From Agelaius tricolor (Eukaryota > Chordata > Aves > Passeriformes > Icteridae): a stretch of DNA of 64,000 nt. A model generated the notes under the pieces. That model had not been told where the DNA came from. It was given only the letters and a program-made list of their open reading frames with translations, and searched no databases. Made by a program: the position numbers and the translations under genes. The stretch's first letter is position 1, and each line of letters opens with the position of its first letter. The stretch spans positions 78,573,001-78,637,000 of the forward strand of contig JALJCS010000002.1 in NCBI GenBank assembly GCA_023055355.1, given 5' to 3'. This document shows, piece after piece, positions 27,201-40,100 of the stretch.

Positions 27201-30200
27201 CAGGAAGAAAGTTGCAGAAGAGAATTTCACTAGGTAATACTCAGAGAAATTTTAGCACTACTTCTTGATGCCTTATTTTCCAGTATATTGTTTAAAGCTG
27301 TCCTTGTTTCTTAAGCCTACAAAATGAATTATTGGAAACTAAAAAAACCCACCATAACAAACTCTTAGACTATAGCATTATTTCCCTACCTGTCTCTAGT
27401 GAATAAAGCCATACTCTGAATATTCTTTTCTTCTTTTGCATGCTTCTGTAGCTCACTGACACACTCTAATAATTTCTTCTCTGCTTGCTCTGCCTTCCAC
27501 CTCCTTTCTTTCTCCTGATCCAGTTCTTGAATCAGTGCCTTAGCAAGAATATGATAAGCATCAACTTACTAGGAAACATTCAAACATAGCCAAAAATGAT
27601 AAACAGTATTTATAATTGTAGAACAAGACTTTTTTGTCTTTCTGGAATTCATGGATGACAGAAAAAAGTGCCAGCAACCAGGCCAAAAACTCCCATAAAG
27701 GTGAAATAAAATACATCCTCTCCCCGCTGGCACTACAAGAACTCCACTACTTTTGATAATATCTACATGCAATTATTTTTGTCACCTCCAGTTTTAGTTT
27801 GACCAGGAGACATATGTTTGGCTTCAGATGAAGATGTATTTAACTTGAAATGATGCAAAACCTACTCGGTATGTTGATTCCTCTATGTGATTTGAATTAC
27901 ATTCTTCTACTTTTTCCATCTTGCTCTGTCTTCCAGTTATTATTTCAGCTTTTCTTCCCACTACTTTAAAATGAGAGTCGTTCTCACTGGAGCACAGACA
28001 CTTCAAGGAACTCTTCTTCTCTTCCTTATATGCAGAGCTTAAAAAGTGAATTCAGACACTTTTAAATGAAAAAAATGTACAGTTTAGTGCAGCAGCTAAA
28101 TACTAGAGAGTATTTAGAAAATAATTTGCAGACCACAGAAACCGCTAAATTCAAATATTCAGCTCTAAAAAGATACTTACAACTAGCAGATGCTACCTAA
28201 AACCATCTCATGATCACATAAACACAAAAAAATTTGAGAAGAGTAGAGTTGCTGTAGAGCTGAAGTGGCTGACTGAACAAATATATTCCAATTTGTATTG
28301 TCTTCTACTCATCACTTCTGATATTTACTATACAAATCAAAAATCACTATGGCATCCTCAGCTTCATCAAAAATATTTATTCTTGAGCATTGTTCTGACA
28401 CCATGAATCTTTTAATTACTCAGTTCCATCTGTGGAGAATTCTTTTGCCGCCACAATTTAAAATAAAGATGGAAACATAAGCTGTTAGGATTTTGAAAGT
28501 GTTTGTTTTGGAATCTTCAGTTCAATTTCCTTCTCACCTGAAGAAAGAAACAGCACATGTTTCTCATGTGGAGAAACAACTGAATGAAGCCTCAGTAGCT
28601 ACTCATTTTCAGGGTACTATTAATTAACTTGATTTACTCAACCTACCACTTTTAGTGAAATGCTTCAATTTAAAACTATGTTCATGTTGACAATATTCAG
28701 TTTAATTAATTTTGGCTTTATATAGTAAACACTGAGATACCTGTCAGTAATTTTCTTCTTGAGATGACTTGCACGACCTTTTGTAGATAAGGCAGTTTTA
28801 CGGTAAGTGGGGATCTTGCTTCCTTTCATGACCTTTCTGTTGTTCTCTTTTCCACTTTCATTGTCACTCTCAGAAGTTGGATCTGTGTCTCTCTTAGCTT
28901 TGAGAGCACTTGGAGCAGCTTCCTGTCTTGAACTATCAGATACCTAAGAAGACATCAAAGTTTTAGATACAAATTTTACAATTTCTGATTGGCTAACACT
29001 TACTCGGGTGCAACTTTTTAAAAAGTTCATACAAAATAATTTTGACAAAAACTAAACAACTGCTTCCAGTTCTTTACTTTTACAATCCCTTCCCTCCTTG
29101 CTGAAATATTTTATATTGTTTTGAAACTAAAGTAAACCCAGGATGCTTGAGAACATATAGTTGTTTCCATTTGAAATACCTGAAGTTTGGTAAAATCCTT
29201 AGGCGGTTGGGGAAAAATGTAAAACAAACACAGCACATAAAACCAAAAAAGCCTTGCAAACACCAGTACCAAGCAAACCTGACAAACTTATGTTGTCTAT
29301 GTTAACAACACAAACTAATATGTGACAAGCGTATCAAGTTGACCTACTGGTGAAATTAATTTTCACCAACTGTATAATCCAGGCACTTTGGTGCATTTCA
29401 TGTTTTACTCTGGTTCAGCGAGTACATAGATGGTTTCAGGATTAAAATAAAAAACAACATAAAAAGAATTTTCTAATACAACATGATTGAATAGCTCTGC
29501 TAGTCCCATACGCTATGGTTTTTATTCTGTGGAATGATGGAATCATTGAATGGATGATGGAATCATGGAATGATTTATGATTCATGAAACAAAGTGCAAT
29601 CTTCAATTTTAAAGACTCCTTTTTATTTTATTCCCAGCTTTTCAAAATTATTAAGAACATATTAGCACAGTCAGCCCATAATACCAGTAGAAATGCTCTA
29701 GTCTGGTTCAGCAAATTTTTCATTATCAGAAAGGCACACCTTATCTTACAAACAAAACTTGCTGTGCAAGCACGGAAATAAAAAAAATCACCTTTTGCAG
29801 TATCTGTAAAATCTGATCTTCTATTTTTTTAATCCTCATCTCACTGTGTATTTTATCAAGCTGGGTCTTTTCGGGTTCAGAAGATGAGACAAGCTCTGTG
29901 GAGGAGCTGGTGGCACCTTGCACTGGTATCATTGAACGCTGCCGAAACTGAGCCAGCGCCTGGTCAATGTGTGGTGTCGCCAGCGGTAAGGGAACATTGT
30001 TCTATCAGAAGATGAGACAACTCTGGTAGCATTAATACACTGCATGCAATACAAAAATAGAATGTGTCAATTTTAAAACTAGTACACACAAACTATGGCA
30101 CCTGATCTTGGGTGGAAGGGCACCCAGATGAAACCAAAGAGCCCAAAATGTCTTCTAAACACTGCAAATCTGAACAGTTTTCTTCTGCCAGGTCCACTGG

Positions 30201-33200
30201 TTCACCAGAAGTATTTCTTCCATCTAGAACTGTTAGCTGGGGCAATGACTGAAGAACAGTTTCTCTATAACCTTAAGAAAAAGACCACATTTAAATTGAA
30301 ATCAACTTTCCAAGAAGACACCTGGTGTATTTTAGGTACCTCATCATCTTAAATGATTCATTGCATTTTTAATGTAATAAAAGAAGTAGTGAGTTATCTA
30401 CAATTGTCTCACCTTTCCCCTCCCAAGGCTTTCAACAGACAACATTACAAATTATATCAACTGGGAAGCTGCCTGCCTAGTTCTGATCTACACAGGGATT
30501 TCCCAGCCACCATCAGCACACTGCAATTGCACAGACATCAGCCTACTGCACCCAAACAGTTGTACCAAGTGGAAGGGTAGATGAATGTAATAGAAAAGCC
30601 AGTTTTGAAAGGGCTTAAACAACTTCATCCTTTGTCAGTGAATGAAGTAGTTATGAAACCATAAAGCACAGAAGTTAGCACTTTTCATTTATTAGAATTT
30701 GGGCTGCTGAACACTACAGTTTTCAAAGTGCCACCAAAGACATAGATATGAAGAGGTACGTTAACACTTGCAGAAGAAAAGTAGTGGCATTTTCTAAGTT
30801 AATCAGATAACTTTAATAGTCCTGTTACTGTTTCTGTAGTGCCTGAATGTATTTGTAAAACCTGATGAGTGCATTTAAAAACATTACTTAAAACCTTATT
30901 TAGCTTTCCTCAGTAACACCTGGTGTTTCTTTTTAAGTGTACATACATTACACCTGTATCAATTGTATGCTCATGATATGATTGCTATTTTGTATGGCTG
31001 TAATTCCTACTATCCTACTCTTTCAAATTACGTTTGAACTCTTGCAAAAGCATCAATCCTCCACTTCCACCTTCCCGTAAGAGATTTTCCTCTCTTACAC
31101 ACAAAGAAAATTAAAAAAACCTACACCAATATAAAATGCTACAATTTAACTTGTTTGAACTTAGACATTTGAATGAACCATAACATTTTAATGGCCTGAA
31201 AAATCTACCTCCAAACCAGAAGCTCAAATGCAACTGAAAGTGATGCATCCACATGCATTCTCTAACTTTTCTCCAAGCTGCCTAGTGAAACACCTGACAC
31301 CTATTTGGATGACAATGCTAATTACTGCAGAGGATCCAGAGTCTGTCACTGCTAACCGAAGCAGGGGGAAAAGAAGGAAAAGCTAACTGTTACTTATCTT
31401 TCTCTTGCAGTCTCTAGCAGTAGCAGACTACCTATTTGTGTCTGCCCTCTGCCTAAAAGTTCAGTATCTCTACATACATTCTTTGAGTTCTCCACCTTTC
31501 CAGCTTATAATATTAATACTCCTGTTCTTTCACTAGACCACATGGCTCAGAGCCTCCTCCAACCTGTCCTTGAACACTTCCAGGGATGGGGTGTCCACAA
31601 CCACTCTGGGCAACCTGCTCCAGTGCCTCACTACCCTTCACAGTAAAGAACTTTTCCCTAATATCTAATCTAAACCTACTCCAGTTTGAAGCCATTCCTC
31701 CTTGTCCTGTCACTATATGGCCTTGGAAAGAGTCTCTCTCCTTCCTTTTTCTAGACTCCTCTCTGGTACTGCAAAGACACAATTAGGTCACCCTGAAACC
31801 TTCTCTTCTCCAGGATGGACAATCCCAATTCTCTCAGCCTTTCCTCACAAGAAAGGTGCTCCATCCCTCTTATCATGTTGGTGGCTCTCCTCTGGGCTCA
31901 CAGGTGAAAATGTTGAGCCTTATCAAAGCATACAATTTACAATTTTAAGAATATGCTGTCGGGAAAAAATGATTTTTTAAAATGGCAATGAATTCATTTT
32001 GACAGAATTTAGATTTCTGCAGGCTGGCCAGTTTATGAATGAATTTGCAAGCTTCAGAAAACGGCTCACAGCTTAAAGGAAATCACTGAGCTAACGAGCA
32101 CAAATGATCTCCATAAGATCAGATCCATACCTGCTACATGACAAACTGGATTGGCTTTTCCATTTCTTTCCAGCGTGAGGTTTGTCAAACAGCGCAGCCC
32201 CTTTGTGCACTCAAGTAAGTGATTAATATTGCTTACACAGTTGCTGTGAAGGTCAATGCGGCTAATTTTATGTCTGGTTCCATGAAGGGATCGAAATCCT
32301 GGAAATTTCAGGAATAAAAACCCAAACAACCACAAAGTCATGTTTTCTGCTACAGTCCTAGACTATGAGGTTTAGAACAAACAGCATCTTGTTGAAAAAT
32401 ATTCAGTAAATAATGTATCATAATCAGAAATGTGAGAACTACACTTGCTCCATATTCCTTCTCTACACATTAATTACCTATGCTACTCTACCACAGAGTA
32501 CAACACTTAAGCTACTTATGTGAGCTAACTTTAAAGAAACAGATTAATCTCTGACTGTTAAAAAGCATGTAAAAATAAACCTTTTCCTTCAAGTTTCATT
32601 TTATAACACAAGCTCACTAACAAAATTGTTATCAATGTTCTTTTGATTTTCCATTACAAGTTCTCTTGATTTTGTAGCATGAAATCATAAGAACAACTGA
32701 CCATTTCAACAGAGATATATAAGAGAACTTCCATTTCATATGCAAAGTTGCATTTTTGTTCTATAAAAATGAAAGATATGAATATTTTGGAAGTAAGTCT
32801 GAAATGTTTACTGAACTACTTTCTGAACAAGCTTGGCCTCACCAAACACAGAAGAATAAATTCCAGTTCAGAGCAATCTTTGGTGTTAAAAACTTTAAAG
32901 CTGAGAAGAGCAGCAATTGCCACCTGTATTGGTATTATTCAGTGAACTGGCACTTGAAGTGCTAGAAACTTCTCAAAATACACTTGGTCAAGTTTTTCAA
33001 AATTAAAGTGAGACAAATGCTTTGTATTGCACAGCACATGGCAATATTACTTACCAGAGAGATCATGTATGCGATTATATGACAAGTTCAGCATAGTTAA
33101 ATTAAAGAGTTTTTCCAGTCCTAAAAAAAAATGAGGGGAAAAATAGAAACAGGAAGATTTTCAGAAAAATGCACTGTTTTCATCAAATCCAAAACTTGCA

Positions 33201-33846
33201 AAGTGAACCTTTAAAGATCATAACTAAAAATTATTACAATCATCTATAATCATATTACAAAAAACAGGTTTTCCTTCTAAATTTAAGCATTTTGCTATGA
33301 TAAGGCTTACCAAGACTATACATACTCATCTTAAAATTCACTTTATAAAATGGCTAGCATACTAACGCATACTAACTCGGTATAACCTTAATTATAAGCA
33401 AACATTCCAGAAGTAAACCTTAATACGACTCTTAGAAAAACCTTCGTAACTTGCTAAATGGATAGAAATAAACACTGCAGACCCTCCACTTTGGTTAGCA
33501 GGTTGCAGGATAAGCTCAGGGTGCGGAGCTTAGCCAGGGAACCGAGCCCCTCGATGCGGCGAATCTGGTTTGATGACAGATCCAAGTGCTGCAGATTCCG
33601 GAGGTGGTCGAGCCCTTGGATCCTGGCGATGAGGTTACAGTGGGCGTTGAGCGTGTGCAGGTCCGAGCTCAGGGACACATCCCTCAGGCTGCGGAGAGAG
33701 GAGCCCACCGTCAGCCGGCAGCTCGGCCCTGCGCCGCGGCCTCCCCTCTCCCGGCCCGTCCGCACTCACCTCTTAACGCCCTTATCCATGAGGCTGAGCT
33801 CGCCGGGGATCCCCGCCATGCCGCCGGGCCCCCGCGCCGACCGCAT
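15264..33846 (-). CDS. LRRCC1: LRRCC1, leucine-rich repeat and coiled-coil centrosomal protein 1 (complete)
   Basis: Centrosome/centriole protein needed for spindle-pole integrity and cilium formation. Nineteen coding exons: 33770-33846, 33483-33688, 33055-33120, 32131-32298, 30102-30271, 29792-30001, 28741-28943, 27866-28037, 27390-27538, 26142-26346, 23673-23812, 22207-22408, 20923-21108, 19697-19871, 18860-19023, 17798-18006, 17481-17618, 16007-16142, 15264-15395. All have GT-AG borders and consistent phase. They total 3,108 nt, or 1,035 residues; human is about 1,032. The N-terminal LRR block is at about residues 30-200 (for example [17 protein letters not shown]). A low-complexity linker with [15 protein letters not shown] starts near 300. 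Almost continuous coiled coil runs from about 425 to the end, finishing [12 protein letters not shown]...DIQQDFEDY. The N-terminus is shorter than the remembered human acidic leader. In-frame ATGs at 33846, 33819 and 33789 are all possible starts; 33819 has the stronger Kozak context. Confidence 0.97.
17130..17212 (+). mobile_element. Short CR1 fragment in LRRCC1 intron
   Basis: About 80 bp resembling the CR1 segment GATCTGCTGGAGGGCAGGAA, then CTCTACAGAAGGGATC and a GGATTGATGGGACGAGGC end. It is in the opposite orientation to the gene. Confidence 0.75.
31530..31906 (-). mobile_element. CR1 LINE fragment in LRRCC1 intron 4
   Basis: Reverse-oriented CR1 3' region: GGGATGGGGTGTCCACAACC, CAACCTGCTCCAGTGCCTCA, CTCAGCCTTTCCTCACAAG. 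Same orientation as LRRCC1; no intact frame. Confidence 0.93.
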
Positions 33847-34110
33847 CTCGCTTCAATGCTCCCTTGTCTCCCACGGCAGCGCTGCCCGCCTTAGGCCGGG
33901 ACAAAACGCCTCAGAGCCCCGCCTCACGGCCCCGCCGCCGCCGCGTCCCGCTCCCGCCGCCGGCAGGCGCGGCCGCAGGGAGAGGGCGCTGCCGGAGCCC
34001 GCGGGGCAGCGGGGGACGAGCTCCGTGCTTCCACTGCGCTCCCTGCCGCTCTCCTGCCGCCCTCTTGCCGCTTCCCGCCGCTCTCCTGCCGCTTCCTGCC
34101 ATGGGCCCAG
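33470..34110. promoter_or_regulatory. CpG island / LRRCC1 promoter
   Basis: GC- and CpG-rich block over LRRCC1 exons 1-2 and about 260 bp upstream. The upstream part has an imperfect run of CTGCCGCT-like units around 34040-34100. It also has a TTCCCGCC (34072-34079), which is a variant E2F-type site. No TATA box noticed. Confidence 0.8.
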
Positions 34111-34207
34111 GAAGGGGCCGGGTTTAGAGACCGGGCTGCTTTGCATTCTTTTCGAGGGGACGTGCGTGGGGCTGTGGTGTTTTTTAGAGCTCACCCGGTG
34201 TTAAGAG

Positions 34208-34375
34208 TGTCACAGAAACACAGAACATCCTGAGATGGAAGAAACACACAGGGATCATCGGCGGCCGTCGCCGGGAGTCACACCGTGTGCCTGAGAGCAC
34301 TGTGCAACTCTGGCAGGCCTGGAACTGTGGCCACCTGCCTGGGGAGCCTGATCCCGTGCCCAGCCACCAAGGGAT
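34208..34375 (-). mobile_element. CR1 3'-end scrap upstream of LRRCC1
   Basis: Starts with GTCACAGAAACACAGAACAT and a CCTGAGATGGAAGAAACACA / AGGGATCAT core, recognisable as the reversed CR1 tail and adjacent sequence, heavily mutated. Confidence 0.75.
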
Positions 34376-34678
34376 AATGTCAGTGAGGTTTTCTGAGATT
34401 AGGCAGCTTTGTCAGAAATAAAAAAAAAAATCCTTATTAAGGTGCTGTTTTGGAGATTCTGTGAATGCCTTTCTTGTACTAGAAATCATATGCTAGGATG
34501 ATCAGTGAAAAAAGTTGCGTCTGTACTTTAGGATTCCATTGGGTTGTGAAAAATGCATGTATATTATGATTGGCTTTTCGCAAATATTAAAATGACTATT
34601 ATATGTGTTGTGTTAGAAAGTAATGCTGTATTAATTCTCTTAAGTACTGTGTTAAATATAGTTTTAGGTTATAAAAAT

Positions 34679-35151
34679 TGTTAAAATAGAAACGATGCTA
34701 TGTAGGATACTTTTTTTAAAAAGAAAGGACTCGCAGCGAGATAGCAGCCACAGGACACCTAAATCTTTCAGAGAAGAAGAATTTATGGCCCTCTTATCAG
34801 AAGAAACGAACTTCTTCCCCCATCGAAGGTGCTGTTAGGATTGGAGGAAGAAGTTGACGATGACCAGACAGAATCCTGTATTTGAATGGAATCTATGCAT
34901 CATGTATGAAGTGTATGAATATGCAACAGGCTATTGCTTTTAAGGGTTAATCCTTTGTTAACAAGCCCTTTTTCGGGCTTGTGCTGCCCAGGTACCCGGA
35001 CGTCCGTAACTCTTTGTCTTTATTGTCTCATATTGTCCTAATTCAATTTGTCCGAATTATTATTACTCTAATTGTATTACTATTTTTATAACCATTTTAT
35101 TACTATTAAACTTTTAAAAATTTTAAAAACAAGTGATTGGCGTTTTTAACA
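34679..35151. mobile_element. Probable solo LTR of an endogenous retrovirus
   Basis: About 470 bp bounded by inverted ends TGTTAAAA and TTTTAACA. Inside are a GGGTTAATCCTTTGTTAAC segment, a CCGGACGTCCG-type GC-rich core, and an AT-rich 3' part with an ATTAAA signal. The style resembles passerine ERV LTRs that I recognise only in outline. No gag/pol/env sequence adjoins it, so it is read as a solo LTR. No clear target-site duplication was found. Confidence 0.65.
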
Positions 35152-35446
35152 GAGTGTAACATTGATTTGTTGTAAGAGAGTGATCCAGCTGTACGAAGCA
35201 GAATAAGAGAGTTGGGAGATTGCTGGATATCACATAATATGTGTGCATTCACAGAGAAGGAGACTCAGAAAATAAAACAAGAAATTACTTATTTTAACAG
35301 AGTGTAACATTGATTTGTTGTAAGAGAGTGATCCAGCTGTACGAAGCAGAATAAGAGAGTTGGGAGATTGCTGGATATCACATAATATCTGTGCATTCAC
35401 AGAGAAGGAGACTCAGAAAATAAAACAAGAAATTACTTATTTTAAC
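35152..35446. repeat. 148-bp direct tandem duplication
   Basis: Two head-to-tail copies with a period of 148 bp, each beginning GAGTGTAACATTG and ending in CTTATTTTAAC. I find one base difference (ATATGTGTG versus ATATCTGTG). The first copy starts exactly where the LTR ends. The near identity points to a recent event or an assembly artefact. Confidence 0.93.
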
Positions 35447-37101
35447 CATGTAAAACATATGCTATGCTGAATTTCCCAATCATGAATACTAGATAATTAA
35501 TATTTTAATTATTATGAATTTTAATCATGCATGGTAAATGCATACTTAAATACATAATACAATTTAGGAAATTAATAAATGCAATTTAAAATGTATGCAA
35601 GTTTTAGTAAGTAGAAGTGTGCTTCTTGTAGAACTACAATTTTTGTAGTCTGTAAGATGAAAGTAGTTGGAGAGTACTGCAGGGATTTGGAGAAAATGGA
35701 AGAATTTTCTTATGGTTAGGGGCTGCTCTGGGGCTGTAGATTCTGTCACTGACATGCTGCAGAGCTTCTTTGTGGTGAAGGAAACTCACTTCAGGTCATT
35801 GGAACAATTAAAAAAGCCTGTGCACGTGCTTGTTTTAGCCATAGGATTCTTACATGATGGCATATTATATAAACTAATTTTCAGATTAATTTATTTTGTA
35901 TTTGAGTGGAAATCCTGCTGTTCAAGACTGGTGTGAACCACTGTGTATTTCAAGTTGGCCCCTGTAAAAGCATGAGTTTTGTTCACTGCACTGGTGAGCT
36001 TTGACCTGCATGAGAAAACTGGTTCTGCCACTTGACTGACAAAAAGTAAGAACTTTGCAGTTACGAGATTGGGCACTTACACAACCCTTAGGGTTCATGC
36101 TGAGCTTCTTTTCAGTTAGTTTTCTTCTTTCTGCCCATTTTTCTCTGCATCTTTAAAAAAAAAATTACATGTTTGGTACAAAAGTATTTTGTGTATGGCA
36201 TCTCCACATCTGGTTGAAGAGAAGCTCCTAACACAAAATATGCAAGAGATTGATAAGTATGTAGAAAAATCAGCAGCCACACCTTAAAAGACACATGCCA
36301 CACCAGTCAGAAGTTCCAACCTTCTTCTTTCTGTTCCACAGCTCCCGTGCAGAAATGAAAATTATGATACAGCTTCTTTCCTTCCCTCACAGCAGTGTCT
36401 GAAGATTAATGCCATCTTAGGACATGCTTGAGTATTAGTCTATCAGTGTATGTTCAGAAAAAAAACTGGGAATAAAACTGGTGATTTTCTTTCTAGGGCA
36501 GTGTTTAATGAGTGAAGTATAAACAAGCTCCAATATACCCAGTGACTGATGAGATTTTGGCAAAGCATACTGGTGATCACTGGTTATCACTGTTCCTTTC
36601 TGTGTAGATGGTGGAAAAATAGTGGCAGGCTGTTCATCTAATGTCCATGTCACTGTCAATAATACATGGAAGGTTGATTTCTTTCCTCACGTTGCCATAA
36701 CCTTCCTCCTTCCCTAGGGTTGATGTTGAAGTCACATTTACTCACCTCTGTGGTTGTCTCTGAAGATGTACATAAAACAAAATGAAATCTGTTGATGAAA
36801 ATCATCTGAGAAATGAGCATTTGCCATGCATTAATTTTAATGTTGTTTTCTTTAAAAATACCTGCAGGCCTTATAATTTCTGAAGTACATATTAAACCAA
36901 CATGTCCATGATTTGCCAGTGTTTCTTGAAGTATTTGGTTAATTATCTTCACACAGGAGACATCAAAACCCAAAGTATGCTTTCTTTTCTGAATGATTAA
37001 GCCAAGCTTCCCATAACATTTCACTAGCAAGTAGGGCTATGACAGACTGCTAACAACAAAGTGAACTCTGCTGTGAAAAACAAAAAAAAAACTCCAAAAA
37101 A
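35447..37101. other. Intergenic region upstream of SLC7A13
   Basis: AT-rich single-copy-looking sequence with no exon seen. There is no CpG island before the transporter gene, so its promoter is presumably tissue-restricted. No TATA box could be assigned. Confidence 0.7.
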
Positions 37102-40100
37102 ATGGGAAAAGAGGAAAACAATGACCCCAAATATGTGCAAAGAAAAGGAAAAGCCAAGATGCAACTCAAAAGAAATATAGGTTATTTTGATGGGGTAAGT
37201 TTTATTATAGGATCAATTGTTGGAGCAGGGATCTTTGTGTCTCCCACAGGGGTGTTAAAACATTCCTTACTCAATGTTGGCGTTGCACTAACAATCTGGA
37301 CCGTGTCTGGGCTGGTTTCTCTGATGGGTGCCCTCTGCTATGCGGAGCTGGGAACCGCTCTGCCCTTCTCCGGAGGAGAATACAGCCACATCAAAAGAGG
37401 CCTTGGATCCCTACCTGCCTTCGTGTTTATCTGGACATCAACATTCACCAAGCCAGCATCAAATGCTGCTCGAGCCTTGCTGTTTGCTGAATATGCCACA
37501 CAGCCATTCTATGGCATTTGTCCTGCACCAGATGTGCTGAAGAAGTGCTTGGCCTTGGCCGTTCTCTGGTCCCTGGGGATTTTGAATGGCCTCAGCGTCA
37601 AAATGTCTGCATGGGTGCAGACAGTTTTCACTCTGCTGAAGATGATGGCCTTGTCTGTGATTGCTGTTGGTGGCATAGTTCTCCTCATTACCAGACAAAA
37701 GGAGAGTCTGGCCAGGTTTGAAGACATGTTCAGCGCAGAGATCCCCAACGCCTCACAGATTGCCGAAGCCTTCTTCCAGGGACTGTACGCGTACGGCGGC
37801 TGGTGGTCCCTCAACTACATGGCAGGTATTCTGCTCCTCTTTAGATTTACTTCTGCAGTTCTCATTCTTGTGTTCCTCAGCTTGTTTTGGGAGAACTTGT
37901 CTCTGCTTCAAGACCACAGGGTCCTTCTCACTTTACATAAGTGTTTGTTGGGGCTGGTAGAAGAGGCATTGTTCTCCTCTAGGGAAAATTCCTGGTTTTT
38001 GTGCAGAATGAAGCTGACATTTTCAGGAAAGTACAAGAGAAATCATAATAGTTAATTTTAAATCTCATGCATAAACAGAATTTTCCATACCTTAAACATT
38101 TGCATTTTGTCTTTCTCAGTGTCCATGTCAGTGTATTTTTAGGAAAGTATCAAGTTATCCATGCCAAACTACATGTGCATAGGTAATTTCTGTTTAAATA
38201 TCTGTGCCTTATCTGAGTTTATGCAGCTGGTTTGAACATGGTCAAATTAATTTTGAGTTTTGTTACAATGTAGTAATTTTATGGGATATATTTTCCTGGG
38301 AAAATAGACTTTTCAAGTCCAATAGAAGGTAAAGAGAGGTCTGTGGAAGGTGGCATAGATTTTTTCATAGAATTTGTACTCAATTTTAACATTCAAAAGG
38401 TTTTTGAATATCTCTTTACTTCCTTATTCTGTATCTGCTGACATGGCAGTAATAAACTTTTTCATCAAAGCTACAGAGATGATGTTCATTATGTTAGGTA
38501 TTCACATCACAAGTTAAATCAGTAGAGTTTTATAGTATCATCAGATTCATGGAATTATATTGTAAGCAAGTGGATATTGCTGTTATATCTTTAACCATTT
38601 GTATCCATTGACCTCTGTCATGTAAAATATTAAATAAACGGAATGTGTTAAATGCATACCACAAAGTTCAGTGGTGAGGATAGTGTGAAAATTTGGTTAA
38701 TGTTTAAAAACCTGACTGTTGTCTTTATAATCCAGGTACTCCAGCTTTAAAAATAGGCTGCAATTAAAAAAAAAAAACTTATAAATCAGTAAAGTACGGT
38801 TTTGAAACCTTAGGTATTCCTTAAAGACAAGTACTTGGCTTTGTAAGCCTGAGAAAATGCAAGACTTCTAGTAAAATACAGATTTATTCTGATCAGTTAG
38901 CAGTACTAATATATGCCATACACTGGGCAGCACAGCTGTTTAGACAGATGTAACCTATGCAATTGTTCCAAACTGACCTGAGTTTCCTATGCTTCATCAA
39001 TAACTTCATTTCTGTGAACTTCAGCTGATGGATCAGGTGCCAGCTGGCTGGCAAGACTGCAATAAACAACAAAAAAAACGGAAAGATAAATTTAAATTGG
39101 AAATTTTGGTGATTACTCTCTTCTGAGCTCAAAATTGCTCAGTGTACTTTTTATATCTGAAATAAATCCCCAATTTTCTGATAGTATCTGAATTTCACTA
39201 TTGTGGTCCTTTGGTCTTGTCTCCATGCACTACAGCCAGCACAGGGATCATGGCTCAAGGCTGATGTCCTGAGCAGAAATCAAATGTAAAGGAAGGAGCA
39301 GATTTCTGTCTCCTAAAAAGAGTTTAAATAAGCTGCACATTTCACTTTTCACTTCTTCCCTCTTATCAGTTATTTGCTGGTAATACTCAAGAAATTATCT
39401 GTAAATGCTGAGGGAAGTTGGAAGTGGTGAGGGAACAAGAGGAAGGAGTGAAAGAAATTAAAAAGAACCTTTCTGATTGAGATGAGGGTGATTGAGATTA
39501 AGCTTCTGGAAACCAGCTCCATCTTTTGCTGGGACTATGACATGCCCAAGAATGTGTGCCTGTGTCTGAGTTATATGCCTGCAAAATTTGGCTTTTTTCT
39601 TGTTTGGTAAGAGTAGTTCTAAGCTATCAGGCTTAGCACTATTTCTCTAAAAAACCGTTTTCCTCCACCATCTTTGCCCTGGAAAAGATGATAATAATCA
39701 AAATCCATCTGGGAATGGCCCCCTTTTAAAGTCACTGCATTATTGCTCCTATGTCTATACCTTCGGTCTTTTCTGTTACTTCTGATATAAGAGCAAAGAG
39801 AAAGGTTATGAGTAGAAATATGCAAATATGCTCATTAAGTTTAAGATCAGGATTCATGAGGTGACATGAGAATAAATAATGTGACTTAAGAGTCTCATGT
39901 TTAAGCTAGTAATTTTCAAGTAAGGCTAATTGAAAAATTTCTACCAAATCACTTTCCTAATGTAAGTCAAATATGTGATTAATCAAATCAAAGGGAAATT
40001 ATCACTCATATTTATCATTTTGTGAATCAATCAGCTCTTCATCCAGCCCTCCTTCCAAAACAGTTAAAAATAGCTAAGTAAAAAAATATTGTTTAAGAAT

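Noticed and set aside
29530..29587. Repeated ATGGAATCAT/GGAATGAT units before LRRCC1 exon 6
   Set aside because: Imperfect low-complexity sequence. It might be a degraded CR1 tail, but too little is left to call.
33458..34204. 248-codon plus-strand open frame
   Set aside because: Antisense to LRRCC1 exons 1-2 and their CpG island; no recognisable protein content.
37826..38055. Extension of SLC7A13 exon 1 to the next stop
   Set aside because: Homology to the transporter stops at MAG; a GT donor follows and the next exon (40288) resumes the family sequence.
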